A stretch of 64,000 nt of DNA from Metridium senile (Eukaryota; Cnidaria; Anthozoa; Actiniaria; Metridiidae), in assembly GCA_949775045.1 (NCBI GenBank), contig OX459096.1, positions 42,652,379 to 42,716,378 on the forward strand, read 5' to 3'. Shown here one piece after another: positions 24,601-39,500 of this stretch. How positions within the stretch are numbered: position 1 is the first letter of the stretch; the number at the start of each line of letters is the position of its first letter. Both the position numbers and the translations under genes were made by a program. The notes below the pieces were generated by a model that ran no database searches, was not told the origin of the DNA, and was given only the letters and a program-made list of their open reading frames with translations.

Positions 24601-24915
24601 AATATTAGTATATTTATTACTGGGATAGTTCAAATCATAATTGTACATTTTTTCTAATTTTTCTATAGTTTTTATATATAGTATTTGAACATTTATATTT
24701 GTATTTATAGATTTTAATATATTTATTTGTTTGTATGTTATTTGAGGGCCACAAGTTTATTACTAGTCTATTTAGACTATTTAGTGTCACCCTCTCAAGT
24801 CTCGAGTCTACTACTACTACTATCATCAACGGCAGCATTACCAATACAATAATCATGACTATCTTTATCATTGTTATCATAGACACTACTGACACCGCCT
24901 TCACCATAGTGACCG

Positions 24916-24946
<31 letters not shown>

Positions 24947-25037
24947 CATCACCATCAGCATTACCAATACAATAATCATATCATCTTTATTATTGTTATC
25001 ATAAACACTACTGACACCGCCTTCACCATAGTGACCG

Positions 25038-25068
<31 letters not shown>

Positions 25069-28000
25069 CACCATCAGCATTACCAATACAATAATCATAT
25101 CATCTTTATTATTGTTATGATAAACACTACTGACACCGCCTTCATCATATTAACCGTAATCATCATATTATCACCATCATCATCATCATCAACAGCAGCA
25201 TTACCAATACAATAATCATATCATCTTTATTATTGTTATCATAAACACTACTGACACCGCCTTCATCAAATTAACCGTAACCATCATATTATCACCATCA
25301 TCATCATCAACAGCAGTATTACCAATACAATAATCATAACTATCTTTATCATTGTTATCATAAACACTACTGACACCGCCTTCACCATAGTGACCATAGT
25401 GACAAACACACAGTTATATTTAAAATGATGTATTTTCAGGAATCAAAAACCCTAAATGCCCGCCAGGCTGGCAACGAAATCGTGACGGAACCGTCTGCTA
25501 TGGTCTTATGTTGGACAAAAAGAACTGGTTTGGTGCTCGTGACTCGTGCAAGAAAAGTGGAGGAGAGTTAGCCAGTATTCACTCGGGGTAAGAACTTTTA
25601 TCAGTCAGTCAGTCATCTACTCTAAGTCAGTCCGTCAGTCAGTTAGTCAGCTAGCTGCTAAGTCAGTAAGTTGCTAAGTCAGTCCATCAGTCAATTAGTC
25701 AGCTAGGAGCTAGTAAGTTCAGTCACCCAAGGAGCACTAATCAAGTTATCGGCCTATTTATTAATTAGCAGTGTCACTAATGAGTAATCAGTCAGTCAGT
25801 CAGTCAGTCAGTCAGTCAGTCAATCAGTCAGTCAGTCAGTCAGTCAGTCAGTCAGTCAGTCAGTCAGTCAGTCAGTCAGTCAGTCAGTCAGTCAGTCAGT
25901 CATTTAGAGTCTCACTAACGAGTCTCACTATTAGAGTATCACTTAATCAAATGCTATTTGTTATTGTTAAGCTGGGAAAGTGCACTAGTAACAAGTCTGT
26001 TAGTGACGTCATGGGATGCTGGTGACGTATGGATTGGACTGACAGATCAAGGTCAACGTGGTGTATACCGCTGGGATGATAAAAGCCCTGTAGACTTCAC
26101 TCATTGGTGGAATGGTCAACCAAACGATAGGAATGTTAATGGAAGCTGTGTACGAGCAACTATGACTATTAGTAGTAGAGACTGGATGTACTGGGTGGAT
26201 GATGATTGTACTAGTAACAATCTTGCTTATATATGCAAGAAGTTTACAGGTATGATATACTGCAAAAACGGCTGAGTAGATACAACTCAAAATATTACAT
26301 CATGGTAACACTTTAAAGATGTGCCATTGAGAACAATGTACTCATTATATTAAGTTTGACCTCACTTTTACTCACTTTAGAGTTGTGTTTACTCGCTATA
26401 AAAAGTCAATACATCCTTAATGCATGATTTACTCAACGTTTTGAGTTGTATCTACTCAGCCGGTTTTTTAAAAAAATAACGTCCTTTTATTTTATTAATA
26501 TCGCCCTGGGATAGTTGCCCTATATACTTCATTAACCGGCTGCGTTTCCAACGTGGTTGGTCCTTGTGGTGTAGTGGTTAACACATCGAACTAGTTAGCC
26601 GTAACCGTGGGTTCGAGTTGATATTTTTCTCATGTATCTGTACTTCACTCATACGCTGAACGCTATTCATGATCAAGTCATTTTTGTATTGTGGTTTGTT
26701 TGTTTGTTACACAACGAACTAAAGCTTATCATTATCATTATGTTTTATTCAGCTGGTAACACTCCTCCGCCCTTAAGACCAACTACAAGTAAGTTCTTAT
26801 TGACACCCCATAAATCTGTATTATCTAGCTACTGGAGTGCAATAGCATTAGACATCAATTATTTATGTATTATGGATGATAGACAATAAAATGAAATTAG
26901 TCACAAAAAATAATACTTAACTTTTCCGACGATTCGAGCTTTAGCCCTTCATCGAAGTAAAAGAGCATTCATTTACTTATGAGAGCGTCTCCGTATAACC
27001 CACTTTTAAAATGCAAATGAGAATATGTGTGAAATAACATGCTAATTAGGTGTACGCTGTCGGCATTAAATAAAACATGATTGACAACGAAAACATTTAT
27101 AGATTTCCTCGTAGCCACTTTTATCAATGTTTTCCACAATGGCTTGTGGCTCAAGCAAATAGCTACAAGCACACCTCATTAGCATTTATTTCACACATAT
27201 GCTCATTCAGTTTATTTTAAAAGTGGGTTATACGAAAACGCTCTATTAATTAACTAAGAATTCACTAATACAAAAACCACACAATGCATGTTACAATGAA
27301 TGATACCATATTTACACTGTCATGCTCCACTAATAACCACAAGTTTGTACAAAACACAGACATTCAGTAGAATAAAAGATGAAATAGTTTTTCAAAAAAT
27401 GTTCACTCTCTTTATCTGTAAAGTTCCTGGAGGGGCGTGTCCTAATGGATGGAAAACATACATATCTGGATGCTACAAGGTTTTCATGCAAAAGTAAGTA
27501 CACATTATATATTTAAGAAATAGAAGACGATTTTCCATGTTATATAGCCTGATCTAAACACGCGTGATGTTGGGAGAACACGAGAGAGCGTAGGAAAAGC
27601 ACGAGCCGTTAGGCGTTAGGTTATTTTTGAGGCTAAATCGGCATTTTAATTGCTGATAAGAATAGCAATTCTCAATACGCGCTCCATCAATACGCGCGCG
27701 CATGTTTAGATAGCCTCATCCAACACGGTTTTTGACCAATCAGAGCGCGCGTACTATCTAAATTATTTTATAATGACGATTATAAAATAATTTAGATAGT
27801 ACGCGCGCGTATTGATGGCACGCGTATTGAGAATTGCTATTCTTATCAGCAATTAAAATGCCGATTTAGCCTCAAAAAATATTTTATAAAATCAATAGAA
27901 GACGGTTTTCCGTGTTATATTACCTGATCTAAACACTTGTGATGTTGGGAGAACACTCGAGACCTGGAAAAGAACTCGCCTAACGGCTCGTGCTTTTCCT

Positions 28001-29143
28001 ACGCTCTCTCGTGTTCTCCCAACATCACGCGTGTTTAGATCAGGCTATATAACACGGAAAATCGTCTTCTATTTCTTAAATATAAGACAGAACGCTTATT
28101 TTATCTTATATTATCAAAATTATTGTTGTATTATCTTTTTATTATGACATTGCAGATTAGATCTGAAAAATTCTTTGTTAGTTTCTAATAAAGTTATTAT
28201 TATTATTGTTGGGAAGTTTTGCTGCTTGAATTCTTATTATCCATAGTGCATTTCGGCCTTGATGTGCAACATGCAACAAAAACCTTTGCCAGCCCTTTTT
28301 TGGGCTGTATGCAAAAAGAAAAACACATTCACACAAAAGTAAATGGTTATCCTCTAAGCAGGGATCACAGGAACTTAATGTAATGTGCATCTCCGTTAGA
28401 AATGTGTGTCACTTATGTGACTGCTGATATATTAAAGCGCATGTTTGTACTGCGAGGGAAAGGTATGCCAGATACAGCTCTATCAGTACATGACTGGATA
28501 TACGAATGGATTCATTAAACGTCTATTGTATGTTTTTTTTTAATGATTTATTCTGTAGAAAAACTTGGACGTCTGCTCGAGATGCATGCCGGGCATTCTC
28601 AAACACAAACCTTGTCAGTATTCACGATTCGGCAGAGAACAATTTTGTACGAGGTTTGACCAATACTTCGTATGATGCTTGGATTGGACTTAACGATAGG
28701 GGAATGCTTTCAGGTATACAATTAAAATAATAATATTTTTTGTAAAAGTTTACTAAAATCATCTTTTAACAGCGATGGTAACGAGCGTTTCGGACAGATC
28801 ATGTAGCACAAAGCAAATTGTCACTATGTATAAATAATCCTATATCATCATCATGTGTGACTTTTCAAGTCATTGTAAATTCCATTGTAGATCATCATCA
28901 TCATCATTTCATCATTTGTGTTTTTACCAGGTCATGTCTGGACTGATGGTACTGCAGTACGATTCACTAAGTGGGGACCAGTACAACCTGACAGTCATTC
29001 TGGTCAGCAGCCATGCGTTGTAGTCACGTCAACAGGCAACTGGAATGATGTAGGCTGCTTTTCAACCAGGCCTTATATTTGTAAAATGAAAAGACGTGAG
29101 TCGAATCGAATGTATATAATATTAAGTACATTTCGGCTTTCTC

Positions 29144-29175
<32 letters not shown>

Positions 29176-32100
29176 CTTCTTCTTCTTCTTCTTCTTCTTC
29201 TTCTTCTGCTTCTTCTCAGTATATTTGCAAATTGCGTTGTTGATTTTGATGTTGTTAATTGCCACTTATGGAAAATGTTACGAAAATTAAATAAATTCAT
29301 AGCGACCAGTTCATATGTTAAAATACTTATTCCTACCAATATTATTGCTATCATTTCTACTAATGATATTTTGTTATTTCTGTGTTGAACAGCTTCCATA
29401 AAAGTCCCTACTACAAGGCCAACAACCGCCCCACCTCCACCTACCGCACGTAAGTTTTCTCACTCATACCCAAAAAATGCCTTACAAAAAATAGTACGAT
29501 CATTTCAAGACGGGAAATAATTATCTGTGCCAATACTAGTGAGGTGTGGTAACGGAATAATTCACATAAAACTGAAATGACAACTTTTCTCCTCTCTCTC
29601 TGTTTGCTTTTAAACTGCATTCCTAAAAAAAAACATATTAAACATCAATTTGTTTTGATAGCGGCTGGTACATGTGATTCCGGTTGGTTGTACTGGAACC
29701 AAATGTGCTATTTATTCAGTAAAGACACAGTGGCGACCAGGCTCTCATGGTTCAATGCCAGGAGTGCATGTAGAAAGACTGGAGGAGACTTGGTCAGTAT
29801 ACTGAGTCCTGCAGAAACTTCTTACATATCTTCCAAGCTGTACAAGTAGTAAGTAGTGTTCACTATTTTATAGAATAATTAGGTCTCTCTGTAGGATGAT
29901 GTATCTCCTTTATGGTCTCCAGATGTCATTTGTTTGACAAAACGTTTGTTTGAATGATGTGCCTAGTATATGATTTGCATTTCTGTGTCGTCATGATGTT
30001 TGTTTGTTGTTGTATTTGTTTTGTTGTTGTATTTGTTTGTTGTTGTATTTGTTTGTTGTTGTATTTGTTTGTTGTTGTATTTGTTTGTTGTTGTATTTGT
30101 TTGTTGCTGTATTTGTTTGTTGTTGTGATTTGTTTGTTTTTTGTATTTGTTTGTTGCTGTATTTGTTTATTATTGTATTTGTTTTGTTGTTGTATTTGTT
30201 TGTTGTTGTATTTGTTTGTTGTTGTAATTGTTTGTTGTTGTATTTGTTTGTTGTTGTATTTGTTTGTTGTTGTATTTGTTTGTTGTTGTATTTGTTTGTT
30301 GTTGTATTTGTTTGTTGTTGTATTTGTTTGTTGTTGTATTTGTTTGTTGTTGTATTTGTTTGTTGTTGTAATTGTTTGTTGTTGTATTTGTTTGTTGTTG
30401 TATTTGTTTGTTGTTGTATTTGTTTGTTGTTGTATTTGTTTGTTGTTGTATTTGTTTGTTGTTGTATTTGTTTGTTGTTGTAATTGTTTGTTGTTGTATT
30501 TGTTTGTTGTTGTATTTGTTTATTATTGTATTTGTTTTGTTGTTGTATTTGTTTGTTGTTGTATTTGTTTGTTGTTGTAATTGTTTGTTGTTGTATTTGT
30601 TTGTTGTTGTATTTGTTTGTTGTTGTATTTGTTTGTTGTTGTATTTGTTTGTTGTTGTATTTGTTTGTTGTTGTATTTGTTTGTTGTTGTATTTGTTTGT
30701 TGTTGTATTTGTTTGTTGTTGTATTTGTTTGTTGTTGTATTTGTTTGTTGTTGTAATTGTTTGTTGTTGTATTTGTTTGTTGTTGTATTTGTTTGTTGTT
30801 GTAATTGTTTGTTGTTGTATTTGTTTGTTGTTGTATTTGTTTGTTGTTGTATTTGTTTGTTGTTGTATTTGTTTGTTGTTGTATTTGTTTGTTGTTGTAT
30901 TTGTTTGTTGTTGTATTTGTTTGTTGTTGTATTTGTTTGTTGTTGTATTTGTTTGTTGTTGTATTTGTTTGTTGTTGTATTTGTTTGTTGTTGTATTTGT
31001 TTGTTGTTGTATTTATTTCTTGCTGTATTTGTTTGTTGTATTTGCTTGTTGTTGTATTTGTTTTTCTGTTTGCGTGTTTATGTTGCGTTAGATCTGCAAG
31101 TGTGTTTGTTTGTTTTCTCTTTGAATTTTTTGTGTTTATTTGTTTGATTATTTGAACTTTTGTTGATGTTTTGTTGATTCAAATTTTCATTCATGTATTT
31201 GTTCGTTGGTTGTTATATATTTATGTATGTTATCTATTTTGTTTGCTTATTAAATGGTGCGTATTGTTGTTTCATTGCTTGTTTGCTCGCCTGGTTTTCG
31301 ATTGTTTAGTTATTGTTTTTTTGACTTAGACATATGTTTTTTTTCTAGTTTTCGTTCCTATTACATTTGGATAGGGCTAAACGACTTGGGCGTTGAAGGC
31401 AATTATAAATGGAGTGATGGAAGCCCAGTAGCATACACTAATCATGGCTGGAGAGAACCCAATGACTGGAATGGCCAGGAAGATTGTATTCATTTGATTA
31501 AGTGGAATGGCCAATGGAATGATAACCAGTGTGGCAGGCCTTATCCATATATCTGTAAAAAACACAACAGTAAGTTAATGAACAGACAAACAGACAGTAA
31601 GGCACGCAGCGTAGCCAAAACAGAGATATAGGAGAAAGGGCATTTAGTGTATCATTGTTGTGCCTATTGCATTCATCGTGTTTATTATTATCTATTTCAG
31701 ATACATTCACGCCACCAACAACTATTGCACCTACCCCAGGACCTGGTATGAATTCTACATTTTTAAAGCACAAATGGATTACCTAATATTTTAAATATTG
31801 CCATTGATAATGACGATTTTTTGTTTTGACATTTTTCATTAAAAGATTCATTGTGATGAATTCGAAGATGATGTAATGTTGGTTTATTATATAACGATAG
31901 TAATGGCAATGGCGATATTATGATAATGGGGGTCACTCCAATTTCTTAACTAATCTGCGTCTAAAAGATGGATAATGATGAGGATAGTGATGAGGATGGT
32001 GTAGTTTAATTTAATCCTACTATTAATCGATAATTGGGCCGCCCAAATAATGTAATGAAATAAAACCTGCGCGGATTTAGAAAGACGTTCTAGCTTAAAG

Positions 32101-35100
32101 AGTATCATAATTCAAAGGGGATCTCAATGGCGCGAGCCGTCATGCGTCAAACGGCCTAAATTTTAAACGCCAAAAAAATACGCTGAAAAAAACATTTTTT
32201 CTCAAAATACTCGCATAAAACATCGAGTAAGGTTTCAATCCTTAAAAACGTCCTGTAACGTGAGATACAGCCAAAAGTTGATCCTATCATAATATCTCAC
32301 TACTTTTGTTTTGTTTAGCTTTGGGGAAATGTGATCCAGGATGGATCAATTACGACAAGAGATGTTACAAATTCGCTGACACTGATTTACAGACATGGTC
32401 CAAAGCACGAGATAGTTGCCAGATGAAAGTAGGAAATTCAACAATGAGCGGTTACTTACTGTCCGTTAACAACCAGTAAGTATTACAGCGTTATTGTCAA
32501 CGTTAGCTGTTTTAAAACTAGCTAAAAAGGACCATCGTCAACATCATCGGTATAATCATCATCATCAGCATCACCATCTTGGTCATTATTCATACCACTG
32601 ATTACTATTATCATCAATATTCATCGTCATCTTTATTGCTGTTGTCGTTACCCAATTCTCATGATTGTCCAAGTGATAGGGGTTATCGTCGTACCTTTCA
32701 GGAATTAGTTTTCTTCCTAGATTTTTTTCTTCTATTGTTTACAATTATTTTGTTTACAACTGCTTTGTTGCTAAAAGTAAGCTTGGCTGGCAAGAACATC
32801 CCACAGCCGTACCTTTTAGTAGTCTTTAATTAACAGTTATTCATCTGTGTATTTTATGTCACAGCGAAAAATACTAAAATTGCAATAACCTCATCAATAT
32901 TCTATGTGCTAAAATATATTTTGGAACCCAAATGACTATTAAGGCCCAAGCAAACGCACGCAACTTTGTTGGCCAACATTGTTGCGATACGGTTTGTTGA
33001 ACACGAGAACAACAAAAAATGTTGGATGAGTTTCATCAAACATCATCAAACAGAGTGTTTAAACGGGCCCAACATGTTGGAGCAACCATGTTGGCGGGTG
33101 TGTGCAAACATTGTTGTGAGTTTTTGTGCGATGTTGGCGGGTTTGTGCAAATGCTCGCAACAAGCCCCAACATGTTGGGCGCTCCGATGATAATACAAAG
33201 GATTCTGGGACACAAATACCCACAATTCCCAACAAACCACTGCTTGTTGGGGCTCCATGTTGAGTCATGGTTGACTATCTTGCTCACTGTTGAATTTCAA
33301 GTCGTTTTTTAATGTTGATTTTTTTTATTTGGTTATATTTGTTTTTTCTAAGCGATATATATTTTTCTTTTGAATTTTTTTTCTTTTCTTTTTTTTGTTT
33401 TAAAATCATTTCTTAATTATTCATTGTATTTTTTTATGGAAAAATTCCAAATTAGTTTGATTTTGCTGACATTTCCCTATGATAACGATGGGCCACCATA
33501 GTGTAGTGGGCGTGCGCCAGCGCAACATTGTTGGATGTGCTGTGCAAACGAACGCAACATTGTTGGGCTACGCTTTGATGACCGCGAAACGAAAGAAATA
33601 TTGGGACTTGTTGGCTCTGAAGTTTGACCAGTTTCAAACTTCATCCAACAACATACAACAACATACAACAAGATACGTATGTGGGTCTGATCCGCGGTTA
33701 TGTGATGTGTGTATGATTATGATCGTCGCGGAGATCATAATCATACACACAACATCCAACAAGTTGCAACAACACGCAACATGGTGTTGGACCCAACATT
33801 GTTGCGTGTTGTTGGCCAACAATGTTGCTTGCGTTTTCACGGGCCTTAACATTTTGAGTTGAAAATAATTACAATTTGGTGGTCAAGTGACCAGGAAGGC
33901 TGCAAAACGGAAATTTGAAAACGGGGTTAATTTATTGCAATAATTTCAAATATTTTTATGTTTTAAAATGTTAAAGTCATATTGTTCAATATGTTCTGGC
34001 CCAGAATGAATGACGTCATTTAAACGGTAAAGAGAAAAATGCACATTTGTGAATATGTTGATTGGTCACGTGACCCTTTTAGGCAAATATCTAAAACATC
34101 AAAAAAAATATCCTAAACAATCAATGATGGACAACCATTCTAGGCCAAGTTTGAATGACATTTACAAAAGTAACCTAATAACATATATTGCATCAATTTG
34201 GCTGGTAACTCTATCTACCCCATTTTGCTATGAAATTTTGAGCTTTTCTGGACTATATAGCTGATCACGTGACCAATGGTATGTCATGCTGGCAACAAAA
34301 AATTGACACTTTGATTAAAAACTAACATGTACCTAAGTTAAATGATTTAACCTTTGAAACAAGATTGAAATCAGTATAACTAACATTTTATTAAAATGGC
34401 TGCCTGACCCAGACCTTAACTCACTTGAGTTTAGGCGGGTCATTTCTAAAACCTCCGCCGATCCGATCCACTTGGACAAAGGGTAAAGCCCCCCAAACCC
34501 AACCCAACCCCCCCCCCCCCCCCCCCCCTACCCCCAAGGTTGTTACCATTCTCAATTACTATCATTATTATTATTATTATTATTTTAATTGCATCATCAT
34601 GTTTATCAACAACGTCATGTTCATCATAATTATGGTGGTCATATATCGATCATCATAATCAGAATGCTTTGGTTTGTTCGCTTACTGACACTTCTACTAT
34701 TATAACTTGATTATTCTATATTATTTCTTTAAGGTATGAACAGGCGTTCATCACTAGTTTACTACGTAAATACAAAGTACAATCACAAGGCTTTTGGATT
34801 GGACTGAACGACAAGCACACAGAAAACTTGTTCACTTGGATAAACAATGATCCTGTTACTTATACTCACTGGCGTAAAGGCCAACCTGTCCGAAATTGGT
34901 TACTTGACTGTGTGGATTTGTGGAAGGGTAACTGGGATGTGGGGCGGTGGGTAGTACGCCCATGCTCTGCTAAACAGAGATATATTTGTGAAGCACGTAA
35001 GTATAGCACATATGCAGCGTTTAGTTAATATTCATAATAAACATTATGTTATTGAGTAGGTTATCTGGACTTAGTCATAATTCCTTCGTTTTTCTCTTCT

Positions 35101-36463
35101 GGCTTTTGTCCGTTCGCCGCCATAACTACTATTAAAATTAAATATTTGGCACAAATAGGATTTTTATGTTTCATGCCGATATTATTATATGATCAAAGGC
35201 ATGAAAACATAAAAGATTATTACGGTGCAATTTTCTTTGCAAGAAAATTGCGAGACAAGTTGCACAGTTTGTGGCTACACGGTGCAACGGAAACGCAATC
35301 GTTGCAAAAGTAAAAACGAATTCTACTTTTGCAACGATTGCTGCAACTTCAGCAGTTTTCTCGCAACATTTCTTTCAAATAGACCCATTCAGCTTCAATG
35401 TTTATTTTCCTATTTCAAACCACGTGTACATTCTCTTTGGAGTTAATCATTTGTTATGTATAAATATTTTAATACTTGACATAAAATAACAACTCTCAGG
35501 GGAATGCCATGTGGTCTGAAATGTGCAATTTGCATACAGAACTAAAAGGGTCTATTGCGCTGTAGGTTACATGCTGCAATGCATCGTGCAACTTGCATGC
35601 GAGACAAGTTGCAGAGAAAATTGCACCGTGTTATCACGCCTTAACACGTTTGCTTTTTTTATGTTTTATTATTATTCTTTTTCTTTTTTCAGCTGCTCTA
35701 CCGTTAGGGCCAACACCAGGTGGGAAACGAGTTTCGAAACCTTCTAAAGATTTCTCGCATATTTGTCACTAATTTAGGTTTCAGGCCAGGAAATTTATTT
35801 CCAGGAAAGGAACACGTGGCACGTATTTACATATACCATCCACGCAAATGTATATTTATTGTTTTTAATGTAACTTATTATTATCGGATATTTACCAAAT
35901 CGCACATAGTTTTTCATTGTCTGTCCTGTTATTGATCATAGATGGCGTCAAAAAATGTTCAAAACTCAAGTGGAACCACGAGCGTAGCGACATATGTTAA
36001 ATTGATTTAATTTCAATTGTATTTTAATTATCATTGGACATTATCATTGGAAATTAGTGTTTTAAAAAGCTAAAATATTCCCGTTTGATAACATTCAGTA
36101 TCATAGTTTTTATTATTACACTAAGCCTGCAGAATTTTATAGAATTGAATCATTGTATTTTTTCGCATCAAGTGACGAGTTTGATCCCGATTTTCTTTGC
36201 AACCAGTAACTCCAACTCCAAATCCCGACTGTCCCTCACCGTTTGTCAAAGTTGGTACTAACCAGTGCTTGTCGATGTTCTACTCAAAACTGACATGGAA
36301 TGAGGCAAGAGAAGTGTGCAGTAAATATGATGCCGACCTCATAAGCCTACACAGCTTATATGATCAAGGTAACATAAACGCAGTTTACACTTTTCGATTA
36401 ATTGAAGGATAAATTAATGACTAGCTGGCTGGCTGGCTACATGGATTGCCTGTTTGTGAATGG

Positions 36464-36496
<33 letters not shown>

Positions 36497-36522
36497 GGAT
36501 GGATTGATGGATTGGTTTGTGG

Positions 36523-36563
<41 letters not shown>

Positions 36564-39500
36564 CGATCGATTGATTGATTCATCGATTAATTTTTTGATT
36601 GATTGATGGATTGGTTTGTGGTTGATTGATTGATTGATTGATTTTTGTATTGATTGATCGATTAATTTTTTGATTGGTTGATTGATTGGTTTGTGGTTGA
36701 TTGATTGATTGTTTAATTGATTGATAAAATGATTGAATGATTAATAGAATGATTATTTGTATAAATCGTCAGCTTATTTGGTGAGTAAAATGTTCCATTT
36801 TCCTGGTAATGTTTGGATTGGCCTGTCACGTGAAGCCAACGCACAGCAGTTCAAATGGTCCGACCTGAGTGTCCAGGAATACACTCATTGGTCCAAAGGT
36901 CAACCGGGAGCGCCTGGATCGAGCAAAATGTGTGTCCTTGCAAGCAATTCTACAAATAATGATGGACGATGGACTGTAGCTGATTGTGGACAAAAAAACG
37001 GCTTCATGTGCCAAATTTGGAAAGGTAGGATTGAACATTCTTATCTTAAAGACATACACAATATGTTCCAAAGAAATTCAGTGCTTCATTTGGATTGATC
37101 ATGTGTGATCATTTTTTTCATGTCAGTTGTTTGAAGGATAATCTTCGCGTTTTATTACAATCATACAACTTGATTTTGTTATTCTTCTTCTAACCAACAG
37201 GAGATCAACACGTCACACCAGTTGGTAAGTTGTTGCTTGTTCAGTTATGAGTTATTTTCATTACTTGCTTGGGACTTTTGTAAACTACTAGATACAATTA
37301 TTTAAGTCCTCAATTTGGTGTAAAAATGTTTGGCAATGCATGAGGCCTACTTGAGGTTACCTCATTTGGTAACATTTATTTGTTAAGAAATAAAATTAAA
37401 TAAAACATCGTAAAAGTTTATTTTCGCCTTTAAAACGAGAGCATTTTTGTGAAGGTTGATGCGAATAATGATCACAAAATTATAAAAGTAATTGAAAACA
37501 ATTATAAACGTTGTTGCCCAAGATTGTAAGGCCTGATGTTATAAACATTGGAAAACACGTGTTAACATTTGGTTAGGTAAATGTCATGCCTGATTGCGCG
37601 CGTGTCAGCCCATACAAACAGGGCTCAACCTAAAAAAAAAAACACTCAAAACCGTGGTTTTTGGATCTTTTTCTCGAAATAAGTGCAGAAAAGTATATAA
37701 AAAGTAGCCATGGCTACAGCTAATTCAATCTTTTATTTACCTTATTACAATTAATAGAGGGGCGTGATGGTCTAGTGGTCAGTGGATCGGATTCTGGGCC
37801 TACTGGTCTGGGTTCGATTCCTGACCCGGGCGATTGCGTTGTGTCCTTGGGCAAGACACTTTACTCTCTATGTGCCTCGTCTTCTCGGATAAAGACGTAA
37901 AGCCGGAGGTCCCGTCTGCTTTCACTCTAATTCTATATAAGGTGGACGTTAAAGATCCTGTTGTGCTATGTTCGCAAAGAGTAGGGGATTGTCTCCCGGT
38001 ACAACAGTCAGGCCTCGGAGGCATTCACTAACAACACTCATGATTGTAAACTGCTGGTTTACAGCAGTCCGATAAGTCCTCCTTATACACATTAGTAAAT
38101 AGTAAAGCGCTATGAGCTATTCGAGAGATATAGCGCTATATAAATTGAGGCATTTTGCCCTATATTCCGTGCAAAAAGGACAAGTACTTGATTAGTTGAA
38201 AGCGCCGGAACGGTTTGATCACTTTTACAAGAGACATTGTGCCAAAATTCTTATGTCGAGTTACAATATGGGCTACATTTTAAATTAAACAGACCCTATC
38301 ACAAATGCAGTGGATTCAAAACCACCATGCTTTCACTGACGTTTTGATGTGTGATACATGGCTATGCGTGAAGAAAAACATAATAATTTCTAATCGTTAT
38401 CGCTGTATTCTCTCAGTCATTCTCTTATAAGACTCATTCAAATCGAGGAGACTGTAGAGCCTCGAAAACTCTTTGAATGATATAGATGTTTTTTGACATA
38501 TTTCTACCGCCGGTTATAGGTCGTCTGAGTATATTTAATCATATTATGCTGTGACAGGCTTCTCTGGATGTGTAATTGTTTTAATAGCGGGTTTCTGCTT
38601 GATAAAGTTCAAATGTTCATAGTCATAGACCTATGTTTCCGATGAAAAGTTGTTTTTCATGTTATAATTTCAGAACACGGAACTTGCCTTCCTGGCTGGA
38701 AGAAGTTTGACAAGTCGTGTTACTTGTTTAAAGTATGGGACAAGCAGCCATGGTCCACAGCCCGGTATCTCTGTAATAAACAGGGAGGAGATCTTGTCAG
38801 CATTTTAAACCAACAGGAGCAAGATTTCCTTTACTATCAATCTAAATATTTGCGTTGGAAGCCTTGGGTCTGGATCGGTAAGTCGCAGTCGCAGTTACTA
38901 TCACAGTATGTTGCCTTCACAGTTGCAATCACAGTTGCAGTCACAGTTGCAAATCGCAGCCACAGTTGCAGTTGCAGTCACAGTTGCAGTTACAGTTGCA
39001 GTCACAATCACAGTTGCAGTCGCAGTTGCAGTTGCAGTCACAGTTGCAGTCACAGTCGCAGTCACAGTCACAGTCACAGTCACAGTCACAGTCACAGTCA
39101 CAGTCACAGTCACAGTCACAGTCACAGTCACAGTCACAGTCACAGTCACAGTCACAGTCACAGTCACAGTCACAGTCACAGTCACAGTCACAGTCACAGT
39201 CACAGTCACAGTCACAGACACAGTCACAGTCACAGTCACAGTCACAGTCACAGTCACAGTCACAGACACAGACACAGTTGCAGTTGCAGTCACAGTTGCA
39301 GTTACAGTTGCAGTCACAATCACAGTTGCAGTCGCAGTGGCAGTTGCAGTCACAGTTGCAGTCGCAGTCACAGTCACAGTCACAGTCACAGTCACAGTCA
39401 CAGTCACAGTCACAGTCACAGTCACAGTCACAGTCACAGACACAGTCACAATCACAGACACAGACACAGTTGCAGTTACTGTCACAGTCACAGTCACAGA

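Noticed and set aside
29954..31155. Open frames of VVVFVCCCICLLL type
   Set aside because: Product of a 16-bp minisatellite inside the CTLD-6 intron; no start context, no domain.
33019..33312. Overlapping open frames on both strands
   Set aside because: They lie in the TTAA-flanked inverted-repeat element and contain only its palindromic motif.
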